Assembly (NCBI GenBank): GCA_041391485.1
Contig: JAWKNY010000001.1
Location: 222,571 to 286,570, forward strand
Reading direction: 5' to 3'
DNA: 64,000 nt
Source of the DNA: JACKAF01 sp041391485
Lineage (GTDB): Bacteria; Bdellovibrionota; FAC87; UBA2466; JACKAF01
Every line of letters begins with the position of its first letter. Within the stretch, counting starts at the first letter, position 1. This document shows, piece after piece, positions 29,872 to 41,200 of this stretch. A model generated the notes under the pieces. It was not told where the DNA came from, did not search any database, and saw only the letters and a program-made list of their open reading frames with translations. A program made the position numbers and the translations under genes.

Positions 29872-32010
29872 GTCTTTCAAGTCGCAGCTCCTAGCCACCA
29901 TCATCACGGGCTACGTGATCCTTTGGAGCATCTTCTGTGTCGTTGTTATCCTAAACTTCCGTGAGGATACGGCGCGCCTTTTTCACACCCAACGCGAATG
30001 GTTGACCCTCTACACGCGCACCTTTTTGAATGATCTCAAGCAGGGCAACTCTCTGGCGGTGGAGCAAAAGCTCAAAATTCTCGTCAATAAGAAGATATTC
30101 AGCGAAGCACGCCTAAGCTACGGCAACCGTGAAATCCGGGTGCAGGGTACCCACACGCCCCCGGCCCAATCGAGCTGGGCACTCTCGTGGCTTTTGCCTG
30201 ACACCAAAGTCGTTACCCCCGTGCGCGATGATTCGCTTTCTGAGTGGGGGGTGCTGGAGGCGTCGCTTTCGCCAGAGTTTTTGCTTGAACCCATTCGCGA
30301 GAACATCAACGCCTTTATCCAGCAAACAGGGGCTTTGTTCTTTTTCTTGCTAGCGGGCTTGCTGTGGATGGTGGATAGACAGACAGCTCCCCTGCAAACG
30401 CTGACCCGTTACATACGCCGCTTTGCCACGCGAAAGAATAACTCAGAAGCCATCACGTCTATGCTGAATGAGGACGTGAGGCTGCGGTTTTCAGAACTAG
30501 AGCTTCTTCTCGAAGAATTTCAATCGACGATTAAAAACCTGCTCGCCTTGCAAGAGGAAATCCGCCGCCAGCGCAGCCAGACCGAAGCTTCCAAGCTAGC
30601 AGCGCAAGTAGCGCACGATATTCGTTCGCCGCTCTCGGCCCTCTCGCTTGCGACGAGTGACCTGCAGGCCGTGCCCGAGGAAAAACGCATCCTTATCCGC
30701 GCCGCCGTTAACCGCATTAACGATATCGCCAACGAACTTTTGGAACGTTACCGCAGCCTCAATACGGTGCAGGAGACTTCAGTCACCCAGACCGTCGAAG
30801 CGAGCCTTGAACTTTTGCCCATTCTTGTAGACGGGGTTATCTCTGAAAAACGCACGCAGTATAAGGCAAGAAGCGGGCTCAGCTTTGATCTTCACCTGAA
30901 CCAGGGCTGCTACGGGGTGTTTGCTGAAGTAAATGCCATTCAGTTCACACGCATTGTTTCCAATCTTATTAATAACGCTGTCGATGCCATCGAAGAGGAC
31001 GGCTACGTTGAAGTCCACTTCGGTGGGGACGCTGCCTATGTCTCCATACGCGTAGAAGACAACGGCAAAGGCGTGGATAAGGCGCTTATCCCCAACTCTT
31101 CCAACGCGGGAAATCCCACGGCAAAGAATCGGGCACAGGCCTCGGCCTGTACCACGCTCGGCAATGGATCCAAGGCTGGGGTGGGACTATCCGAATGGTT
31201 TCGGCTCCTGGGGCGGGCACGTCGGTAGAGATACGCCTTCCGGTGCAATCGCCCCCTGATTGGTTTTTACCCAAACTCACCGTGCGCGAAGGCGCGACGC
31301 TCGTCATCCTGGATGATGATGTCGCGATTCATCTCGTGTGGCAGCAGAGGCTCAGTAAGTTTACCCGCACGCACCGTTTGAATGTTCTGCACTTCTCACT
31401 CGATAAGGAGCTTTTTGACTGGTGTGGGAAGAACAACATCGACGCTTCGGTCACCTTTCTTGTCGACTACGAGCTGATCGGCTCGGGCAACACGGGTGTC
31501 GAAGTCATTAAGCGCCTTGGCATCGAGAAGAATTCCGTACTCGTCACCAGCCACTATGAGGACAAGCGCATCCGGGCTGCCGCTAAGGAAATGGGTACGC
31601 CGTTTATTCCAAAAATGATGGCGGCTTTTATCCCACTGGAGGCCGAAGCGGCCGCGCCTAAACGGGCGGATTTGCCCTGCGCTACCTTGCTACTCGACGA
31701 CGAAGAGCTGGTGCACCTAACGTGGAAGGCCGCCGCCAAATCCGAGGGCAAGCCCTTAGCGACTTTCAAGAACCCCGAAGCCCTCTTTGAGGTGCTGGAG
31801 GACTGGAGCCCTGAGAGCGACATTTATATAGATAGAAACTTAGGTGGCGGCGTGCTTGGCGAAGAAGTCGCCAAAGCGCTTTACGACAAAGGCTACCGCA
31901 ACTTGTACCTCGCAACGGGACTTGAAGCGGACTCGCTCCCCTCACTGCCCTGGATTAAGGGGATTCGCGGCAAGACCCCGCCCTGGGTTGTTTCTTCCGA
32001 GCTACACTAA
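29861..32010 (+). CDS. Hybrid sensor histidine kinase with two C-terminal receiver domains, frame broken once
   Basis: One lost base near 31094 separates two frames that join into about 716 residues. In order: membrane helix 1 (9-31), a periplasmic region, helix 2 (about 155-176), HisKA with KLAAQVAHDIRSPLSAL, and HATPase with NLINNAVDAI, VEDNGKGV and SGTGLGLYHARQW. Two receivers follow, the first with TLVILDDDVAIH and FLVDYEL, the second with ATLLLDDEEL and IYIDRNLGGG. Each keeps a candidate phospho-Asp. The overlap with the solute-binding gene suggests that protein supplies its ligand signal. Confidence 0.85.
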
Positions 32011-32063
32011 TGAGCCCCCGCCCGTCTGGATTTGGGAAGCCGTCCCTGTTATATGAAGCGCCA

Positions 32064-33487
32064 ATGTCTAAGCTTCTCTATATAGGATTCTTGTCGCTCC
32101 TTTGGGTGGCGACAACTCATGGGTGTCCCCAAGTCCTCGCTGAGATCGCGACCCACATTGGGCTCTCGGCCCTTCCCGCCGACAAAGCGGAAGCTTTGCG
32201 GGACTACGCCAGCAAGCTTGAAGTCGTCCTGGAAGGCGACGAACACCTGGGCGCGGGTTGCGCGCTTTTTTGGAAGTCCCGCCCGCAACGGCAGAGGCCG
32301 CACTCACGACTTTTATTGAGCTAGACGCACTAGTGAAAGCCGCCTTTGTCCACCGCCTGCGTTGGCTCGGTGAACGCGGCACCCCAGCGCAGCGCCAACA
32401 GTTTATTACTCAGATCGCCCGCGCCAACGAGCCGCTTAACTTTGAAAATGAAAAAACGCTCGCCGATCACAAGGCCCTGCAACCTTGGATCGACGAAGCG
32501 ATTGTGAATCTCCTCTGGGCGCACGACCGCACCATGGAACACCTGGTGGGTGAAAGAAACCTGGCGCCCTCTGGCCCTGTAAGCAGCGGTGGCGGCCATA
32601 CTGTAGCCGCGTGGGAAAAGCTTGCCGACGATAGAATCCAAAGCTGGCCCGCGGATGTGAGAGCCGCTTTTGAAGCCCACGTGGATAAGATTGATATCGC
32701 TGGCGCGGGTTACGAGTTTTTCTTGGGCTTTCTTACCGAGGCGGGCTTTGATGTGAGTCGAAAAGGTTGGGCGCGCCATTTGGCGATGGAGCAACACCTG
32801 TGGGGCATCGAGCAACGAGTAAATAAGGTGCTCTGCCTTTGGTTGCCGCGTCCGATGTTTAATGTAACCGCATGGAAAGCGACACTCCAGGCGGCCCGCT
32901 ACGGCAAAGCACCCGTGGGCGGTAAAAGCTTATTCCCGGTTTCGTGGAGCCACGAGAAAATCCGCGCCGCGGGAAAAGCCATTCTCGAAGATCCAAAGAC
33001 GCAGGTTTTGACCGAAAACATCACCCCCGAAAAGCCGGCCTACTACTTGCGTGGGACTTACGACGGCGTTTCCGTCGATGTGGGACTCGTCGCGGGCCGG
33101 GTGCATACACTTTTCCCGGCGTGGCGACAACAACTCCCCGCTACCGTGGGGCGAGCGTATCTGGAGTGGTGGGACGCTTATTCCAGAGCGCGCGACACGG
33201 CTTCTTTTATCAACCGGCAGCAGTACCTCAGCGTCGATTTGAGATCCCCTATCCCGCTTGCGCTCACGTACCTGTCTCGCGAGGTCGATGGCCTTGGCCC
33301 CGAAGACGGGAAGGTGCTCGCGAGCTGGCTCGATCCGAAGTTGCTACCGGACGCGCCCATCCCCACACAGGCGCGCAGCCACCAAGCCATTGTTTTCAAT
33401 TGGCTTTCCAGAGAGCGCATTGTCTACCGGCTGGAAGGGCAGATGGGCCATTTGTTTCATAAAGACAACATGGCCTCCGGACAATAG
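32064..33487 (+). CDS. Secreted protein with an EndoU-like C-terminal segment, frame broken once
   Basis: One lost base at the T-run near 32268 separates two frames; joined they give about 474 residues with a signal peptide (LLYIGFLSLLWVATTHG). The middle has SGGGHTVAAWEKL. The segment LFPVSWSHEKIRAAGKAIL, then YLRGTYDGVSVDVGLVAGR and HTLFPAW, resembles the end of EndoU ribonuclease domains in contact-dependent toxins (FPxxWSxEKI, DGVxIRV, FP). The usual first His segment is not where expected, so the nuclease call is tentative. It follows the hybrid kinase by about 50 bases. Confidence 0.6.
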
Positions 33488-33565
33488 CCCCTAAATATTT
33501 CACGTTGAATATCACCCCTCCCCCTGCTATTTCCTGACTCATCGCGTCTCACAACTGAACTCGGG

Positions 33566-33580
33566 TCTCAACTACGGACG
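33566..33580 (+). promoter_or_regulatory. Shared upstream element, copy 1
   Basis: GTCTCAACTACGGAC lies 114 bases upstream of the SDR/ankyrin/giant-protein run. It matches 13 of 15 positions of the coding-strand sequence upstream of the second ankyrin gene (GTCTCAATTTCGGAC). See the copies at 48104, 52941 and 55735. Confidence 0.4.
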
Positions 33581-33679
33581 CCACACGGCTGTTCCCAGGC
33601 ACAACATCTCTGGCCCACAACTTGCTCTTACATAAGACTCGAATCGTGGATTCGAACAAGCGGGGCCGAAAGGAAACGG

Positions 33680-34492
33680 ATGCAAACAGGTTTGAATGAA
33701 AAAGTCGTACTCGTTACCGGAGCTTCCGGGGGCATTGGCAGCGAAGTCGCCCGCCAGTTTGCCAAAGAAGGGGCACGCGTTGTCATTCATTACCACCAAA
33801 ACGTCCGCGGGGCGCGCAATCTTAACGTGGAGATTGGGGAATCGCGCAGCTACCTGGCGCAAGCGGACTTGAGTCAGGAAGGCGACGTCGCCCGGCTCTT
33901 TGAGACCATTGAAAAGGACTTGGGACCGGTAGATGTCGTCGTCGCCAATGCGGGGAAGTACACGCCCGCAACCCCGCTTCATGAATTGAGTTTAGAACAG
34001 TGGAACCAAACCCTTTCCGCCAATTTAACGTCGCAGTTTTTGACCTTAAGAGAGTTTTTTAGAGGCATTAAGCGCCACGGGCTTGTCGCCCCATCTGCTG
34101 TGCTCATCGGATCCACAGCCGGAAAATTCGGTGAGGCCGCGCATGCCGATTACGCGAGCGCCAAGGGTGCCGTGATGAATGGTTTTTTGAAAACACTTAA
34201 AAACGAAATCTCCCGCCTCGCCCCCAAGGGCCGGGTGAATGCGGTTTGTCCTGGCTGGACGCTGACCCCGATGGTGCGTGATTTTGCCAAGGACCCTGCG
34301 GCCAAGGTGCGTGTGGCGCAAACCATCCCGATGAAGAAGATCGCGCGGCCCGAGGATGTGGCGTCGAGTGTTTTGTTTTTGGCTTCGGAGTCATTGAGCG
34401 GACACCTGAGTGGAGAGTGCATTTTTGTGTCTGGGGGAATGGAAGGGCGGGTGCTGTACGCACCTGAAGAAGTGGACGCGAACGAGGTTTAG
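33680..34492 (+). CDS. SDR-family oxidoreductase (FabG-like)
   Basis: 270 residues with the classical short-chain dehydrogenase marks: TGASGGIGSEVARQF (cofactor loop), NAGKYTP, a Ser in LIGSTAGK, Tyr and Lys in DYASAKGA, and VNAVCPGWTLTPM after the active site. It is most like 3-oxoacyl-ACP reductases using NADP(H). It is intact and is followed after 31 bases by the ankyrin lipoprotein on the same strand. A short inverted repeat (CGAATC/GATTCG) lies about 30 bases before the start. Confidence 0.88.
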   Translation: MQTGLNEKVVLVTGASGGIGSEVARQFAKEGARVVIHYHQNVRGARNLNVEIGESRSYLAQADLSQEGDVARLFETIEKDLGPVDVVVANAGKYTPATPLHELSLEQWNQTLSANLTSQFLTLREFFRGIKRHGLVAPSAVLIGSTAGKFGEAAHADYASAKGAVMNGFLKTLKNEISRLAPKGRVNAVCPGWTLTPMVRDFAKDPAAKVRVAQTIPMKKIARPEDVASSVLFLASESLSGHLSGECIFVSGGMEGRVLYAPEEVDANEV

Positions 34493-34523
34493 CTTTTTGG
34501 GAAGCTAATCTTAAGGAGGAATC

Positions 34524-34995
34524 CATGTTGATGCAGTTTTTCAGAGAGCCCGGCTCTTCGCTGGCCTATTGCAAACGCCAGTCGGAAGGTAGCGATGACA
34601 TCACCCTCTGCTTCGCCAAATATTTTCCTGGTCGGTCTTAGTAGCGCTTTGTTTGTTGCTACTAAGCTGCACGAATAACGGAAACTCCGGCATCGAGCCC
34701 GGATCGTTTGAAAAAAGGCGCGCTTACAAAGGCCGCCGCGACAGGCGATGAGTCGGCGCTGCTAACCGGGGCCAATATCAACGAAAACGTTTCCGCCAAT
34801 GAAGTGGACTCTGTCACCCCACTCCTCGCTGCCATCGCCAAACGGCAGGAAGCCACAGCACTTTATCTTGTTCGAAACGGCGCCCTACTCTACCCGACCT
34901 ATCAGGGCCACCGCGCCCAGGAGCTTTCCTACGAAGTTTTCGGCGAATCCAGCGAACTGACCCGCGCTATCCGCAAGATGCAGGGAGGAAACTAA
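34524..34995 (+). CDS. Ankyrin-repeat lipoprotein, copy 1, frame broken twice
   Basis: The ATG at 34524 follows AAGGAGG at ideal spacing. Restoring two single bases, near 34637 and 34705, joins a lipoprotein signal (LVALCLLLLSCTNNG) to an ankyrin-like region (LTKAAATGD, GANINEN, TPLLAAIAKRQEATALYLVRNGALL). The result is about 157 residues. It is a clear paralogue of the protein at 52450-52869, and both lie directly upstream of a giant secreted protein. An outer- or inner-membrane partner or immunity-type protein is conceivable, but unproven. Confidence 0.65.
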
Positions 34996-34996
34996 G

Positions 34997-37900
34997 ATGC
35001 GTTATTCTATCGCTCTAGCTCTTATTCTTTCTTCCACTCTTTTTGCCGCTGATGATTTTCTAATCCGTGTACCGTCGCCTGAGGACATCGAGTTCTCCGT
35101 GAAGCGGATGAAACAAACCGAGCACCTCCTTTGGACGCAGACACGCCTAAAAGAAATGCGCGCTTCGGGTAGATTCACCGAATCGACCGAGATGATGTCG
35201 CTATTGGTCGACAAGTTCAAATCAGGAAAAGCCGGTACCGACTCTGCTGAAATCGCAAAGCAAGGCAACGAGTACCGTGAGTACCTGCGAAAGCAAGACA
35301 AGCTCTCCCAAAGCAGGTCCTATTATCGCCTCGATGAAGATCCACGATACGCCATGCAGTATGCCTGGTACAGCGCTTCCCGGACTGGCGAAGAGTTCAC
35401 CGTACACGCGTCCCGTCGCGGCGTTCGCGGATCTCGCCATAGGCAACTCAGTGAATCTTTTGGAAGCGATGGAGTCCCGCTCCGAGCAGGTGCGTGCGCA
35501 AAGCGCTCGTTTCGCCAGATCTATTACGCCGATCGCGCCGAAGGCATTGTCAGCGAGTGGAAAACGATCTGCGATGAAAACGTAGTAGCCGCCCACGCCG
35601 ACGACCTCCTATTTAGCGGGGACGGCTATACCTCGGTCGGCACCGATCTTGCTCAGCTTGCTAAACGCAACGGTTTACTCTCCGACGAAGTCCGCAATCA
35701 ATTTTTCTTCACAAACACCGAGGGCAAGCTTTACATGGATAGCGACGCTCTCGAAGACACAACGCCTCGTCGGAGTGCCACCGACGACGCACGTTCTGTG
35801 ATTACCTCTTCCCGGAACAGTTTGAAACGTAAACCCGAACCCAAAACCGAAGCCTACGCCCAAAATGAGGCCCTGTCGCGCGTGGAGCGCGGGGAGGAAA
35901 GAGTTCACCACTGAAGTCGCTAAGATGACGGGCCGCGTGCGTTTCCTTTCCCAGGTATCTCGGCTCTTAGGGGAAAGGAATTTGCAGACAAGATTGATGG
36001 GGTCGGTAACGCCGCCATCCAGATCGCTGAACACGTACGTAAGTTTAGCTTCGATCAAACCCGAATTCTCGCGGGCGGCAAAGCCCGTTATAGCTCGTTC
36101 CAGCTAACAACCGATCTCGTTAGCATTGTCGGACAGCTAATTAATCTTTTTGCCTCCTCCGGCCCTACCTTTGAAGAAGTGGTGTTAGAAGAGCTGCGCG
36201 ACATCAAAGAAATGATCGGTACCGTGCGCGAAGAGATGCACGAGCGCTTTGACTACGTCGACCAGTCTTTGGATCGGATCTTCACGACGATGCTGGACGG
36301 CTTTGAATCGCTTGAAAAACAAGTTGAGAACGGTCGCCTTGAAACCGTAAGCCTGAGCCAGAGTCTGCGCAGCTTAGAGACCTCCATCAGCACTTTGCGC
36401 GGTTCGCTTTATAAATATCTAAAAGCCGGCTTTGATCGCCAAATCGACACCGATATCGCCAAGTGCTTGAGCAGTGATTACTTCAACGTCGAGCGCTCGT
36501 GGTCCCAGATCTCGGATTGTTTTGTGGCTGTGCATCTTGCCGCTACCAAAAACGCACGAGACGCCGTCGGCACGGCAGCCGATCTTTCAGCAACCGATCC
36601 AGATGTCATCCACACACGCTTGCCGACTACGATCAAATTGAAGATCCTTGGAAAAACATAGGATTTCTAACGGCCTTTGCCAGAGAGCAGTTAGCTTTTT
36701 CAGGTCTGGACTTTCATCGTCCTCTTGTAAGCTTGGTCGACTGGGCCCGCTACGCCCGTATTTATATGAAGATGGCAAGCCGCTGGCCCGATATCTACTA
36801 CCAATACAACGCCATTGGAACGACTCGTGACATCTTGGAAGCGGGCGAAGAGTTGCGCCAGGCCGTGCGGAACCTCACTTCCACTTCGAGCACCGACGGC
36901 ACAGTATGGAATTTCGCGGTGTATGACCGACTCTTGCAGCAGTACACCGATCAGCTCAAACGTGTAGATGTGGCTGTGGATACCATCAAAAAACGGACGA
37001 TGGACGAGAGCCTATCCGGTTACGACTTTGCCAAAGGAGCGGATCAGCTCCCGTTGGTAGACAAGAACGCCTTTGTGCTAGATGAGATTGCACTCTGCAA
37101 AGGAGAGAGCATTCCCTACGCGGAAAAGGGATATGAGCCGAAAAAACTCCCAGCCCCTGAAATCCTAAAGAGCCCCCTTAAGAAAGCCCACCGGGTGCTA
37201 GATTTTGTAATCCCCCGTCCTTACCGCATTGCCCACCAACTGGGACTCGGCCAAATCGAAATTTGTTATCTCACGCCCGTTTGGGACAAGGCCAAGGATG
37301 TTTACGGCGGCAGACGAAACACGCATCTCGCGGCCCTGCGTATCGCGGCCTACTTTGTATCGGGGGAAGAACGCACGCCCATTTTCAAACGCAAGTTCGT
37401 CTCCACGCACCCTTACGTTTCTAGCTTTCAACACATTCCGCCGCTTGCTGAGTATTTCGATCGGAACGTGTTTGTCGATCCGCTCCATTACCACCTGATG
37501 CCAAAGCGTGATGAAAAAGATCCTCAAATCCAACCCTGGCGCCATTTGCAGAATCTTCAAGAAAGAAAACAGTCGCTGATTTCCGAAGCCGTTGCCTGGG
37601 AATGGGTAAACGGCCAGATGGAGTCGTTCCTACGGGACGGTGGCGACGAGGAGCTGAGCGTGAAAGAGCCGGATGCGAATCTGGCCGCCATGGAGGCGAA
37701 AGTCATGGCCCGCTTCGCAAGCGTCAAGGAAGTGGCTGATAAGAGCATTGTACTCGATGCAGGGAGAAGCTCCGCCGTACAGAGAGGACTATCTGGCCTT
37801 TCTGGAGCGAAGAATCTCATTCGGAGTTACTTTGTCTTGGGCATGCCCCACTCCGCGGAAACCAACGATACATTGCGTGGTTTCCTCTACGGCAAGGAGC

Positions 37901-38196
37901 AGCTGAGTGATAGCGGCATCATCTTGCAGCCGGTATTGGATGGCGAGAACTCGTTCGCCGATCCGCAGACTCGCCCCACCCAAACCGCGCGCGAACGCGT
38001 GGAAGCGCTTCGCGCTTGGTTAAAGGGCCGTTTGCAGTCGGATTCGTATCAGGATGAGCCGGTGGAGATGCTGGACGCTGCACTCACTGGACTGCGCGCG
38101 ATGTACGAGCTTCACAACGCACACCGGCCTAAACAACCCATTGCCGAAAGTCTGGAATCTCTAAGAAAAGAAATCGACGCCTTGCTAGCGAGTTAG
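34997..38196 (+). CDS. Giant secreted coiled-coil protein, copy 1, frame broken several times
   Basis: A signal peptide (MRYSIALALILSSTLFAADD) starts one base after the ankyrin gene's stop. Frame changes occur near 35390, 35510, 35890, 35970 and 36640. The joined product of about 1,060 residues aligns with copy 2 along its length. Shared blocks include a coiled coil (VLEELRDIKEMIGTVREEM), LYKYLKAGFDRQ, RWPDIYYQY, TSTSSTDG, LGLGQIEICY, FKRKFVST and the tail MLDAALTGLRAMYELHNAH. No family is recognised. It ends tail-to-tail with copy 3, 19 bases away. Confidence 0.7.
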
Positions 38197-38215
38197 AGAT
38201 TTCCTTAGGAAATCT

Positions 38216-41200
38216 TTATCTAAGGACATCGCTCTTAGTATACGGGCCGCGGCTTTCGACCTGCGTCAAAAGTTTCTTGAGACGGCCTTGCTCAGCAAGT
38301 TCGAAATTGTACTCGCGACGAATTTGCACTAATGCAGCTTCCTTGGAAGGTTTAGTCGATGAGTTGCGAATTCTCCCGTAATGTGTCCAGAGATTAAACG
38401 TCGTTTTACCTTCCGACTGCAACTGTGTCGCAATTTCGCCTATCCTGACAATTTCCGAAGGGGTGAGATCGTATTGTTCTACCGCCTCAAGTATCTGCCG
38501 ATTTCTTAGCGACCGACTCTCTGTATCGAGCCCATCCGAAGGTTTCATGGAAACCTGAAGATCTTCGGTGTTCTCCCCATAACCCTTGAGCAGATCTTCC
38601 AACTTCAGAATAACGTGGGAAAGCCCCTGATGACTCCGCTTAAGCTCATGGGCTTGAATATGCTTTAGCAGCGCCTGCACGGGTTTCATGAGTCGTTCCA
38701 TGCTCTTCCGCCGACGGAAACGGGCGTTATACTGTTCCGGGTTTGCCATGGCGCTTTCTACAATCTCGTTGGGCCCAGGTATCGCACTCAATAGTCGTTG
38801 CAGTTCTTCATCCTTTTCAAACTCATCTCCCATTGCTTTCGCAAAAGCATCGACTATGAGTAGCTTTGCGCCAGCAATCTCGGTCAAGGTACCCGAAAAC
38901 GCGCCAGCACCCTTTTCTGCATCATTCTTTATTTCTTCACTGTTGACATCCGCCGATTCCGCCACGAGCCAACGTAGAATAGCACCCTCGACGGGCTTAG
39001 AACTTGTGTCGTGCAACATGGGATCGAACACCGCGTCGGACTCGCCTTCCTCAACTTTTCTGACCCAGGGGTTATCTTTCCTGCTCCAATTTTCGGTGAT
39101 GGCGTACGGCATCCTCGAAAGAAGCCACGCATCATTGCTACGATTGTCTCTCTCGTCTTTCTTGGTGGACTCCGGAGAAAGGAATAGACCATCAAAACTC
39201 CACTCTATATCTAACTTTGCTGAGCTTACTCCACTGTGGTTTTTGCCGTCCCGGATGACCGCGTCGTACACTTCCTGGTTGTGTCCGCTGTGTTCATCGC
39301 CCAATCTCACACCACTCAATCCTCGGGTCTTTTTTCGCTCCCCAAGGCTCCACTGAGGCAAGTACACTTCGGAGCGAATATGTTTTTCAGATCCGTCATG
39401 AACCGCTCTTTTGAAGATGAGAAGGCTACCAAGACGAGAATCACTCGTACCTCGAAACCTTGCTTCCAGAACAATTGCGGGAATGCCAAAAATCTTTTTG
39501 TGGAGATGGTTCGTATACCCTTGGAGCTCATAACGCTCGTTTAAAATTTCTGTGCGGTAGCACAATTCGATTCTTCCCAATCCCAACTCCTGAGCAATTT
39601 GAAAAGAATCTGGAATGAGTTTCCTAACGGCCGCAAAGGTATTCTTGGAGACCGGTAGATCAGGCGATTCAGCACCGCCCGCCTTTCGATCCTCATGCCG
39701 AGTCCCACCACAGAGCGGAATGATGGGTCCATTGCCACGCTCGGAAAAGACATCGTTTGGATGCAAGGCATCATCATGAACCCTCAACTTGTCTATTGAA
39801 AATTCTTTTCCATCGTCGGCTTCGCTTTCGAGATACTGCCGAAGATACCGATCTCGAACCTGAGTGGGCGCTGCTAATACGTGATTCCCTATCTCATCCA
39901 TGAGCCCATTTAGAGCTAATTCATAATTCGCAAGAACTTTACTCACATTCTCAGCGCTAGCCTTGTTGTGCGAGTCGACTGGGAAGACATTATCGGAAGC
40001 AAATCGAGTGCGTCTCACCGCCACCAACAGTTTTTTCAGGTTCCTGATAAGTAAAGTTGGACGTTCCTTCAGCAACGGCTTCCCTTGACTGAGAAATTGC
40101 GTAACCTTTTCCGACGCATGGGTCATGTCTCCCGTGTTCGCTGGCCAAGGGTACTTCGGGCCGTAGTCGCTTGAGTCATCGGCTCTTATTGTGCTTTCCC
40201 CGGTGGAATCTATTCCAAGCAGTTTTAAAGCTTCGTAAACTACCCTGGTGTTGGTTACTCCCTCGTGAAATGGCAGCTCGCCGCCCAAACGATAATTCAT
40301 TTCCTTGTTACCGAGAGCCGGAATGGATGTTTTCCCCGAGATGTCCAGACTACGCCCAACGGCCTTTGAATCATGCGAGAAATCAACTCCAAGATCCGTC
40401 AACTCAAGCAACCGACTCATGAAGAGGTCAATCTGTTCTTCGGAAGGGCTATTCTTAGAAAGGCAGTCTTCCAGGCCCGTGCAGAGTGTCTTTGTTTTTT
40501 CCCAACGTGTCGCTCTATCCCTCATCAACTCCGAATGTTCATTTCGAAAAGCTTCCTCGGCAATTCGGTTAAGGGCGGCTATCTCATCTCTCGATCTCCC
40601 TTTCAAGTTGGAAGACTCCGCACGAACTAGATCTCGCAAAATAGAGAACTGTTGCTCAATTGACGCGTGCATTTGCTGCAGTTTGACATTTATCTCCTTC
40701 TGGCCCCGACTTAGGTCATTAAACATTTTTGTAACGAGTTCCCTAAGTTGCTCAAGCTGTTCGAGGATCATCTGATCCATCGACTTCCCGCCTGCAAACA
40801 ACCGAAAAAGTGCTCCGCCCAAATTGGTGAGAATTTCTACCACATTCCCAAGCACTTCTTCCGGACTGACGACGTCCTTCCACGATTTCGCCTTCGGATT
40901 AGTCAATCTCAACTCTTCCAAAGACTGCCCTTTGACAAAATCAACATGGGCTTCGAGTTTTCTTAGCTGAATTGCGGCATCTAAAACAAGAGCTGTGGCC
41001 GCCAACTTGGGATCGCCATTGGAAAAGTTGAGAAAATTTTGAGTGAATTGCCGGGCCAGATCGTATGGACGCTGCCCAGCCGTATGCATTTCTTCTAGCT
41101 TCTTGCGGGTACTCTGGTCTTCAAGCATCTTTGTCAGCTTGGACATCGACTTTTGCGTATCGAAAACGTGATCACCAAAAATTGGCCCGAATATCGCCAC

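Noticed and set aside
38688..39356. Plus-strand 222-residue frame, Ser-rich
   Set aside because: Antisense to the intact giant protein copy 3 and without a ribosome site.
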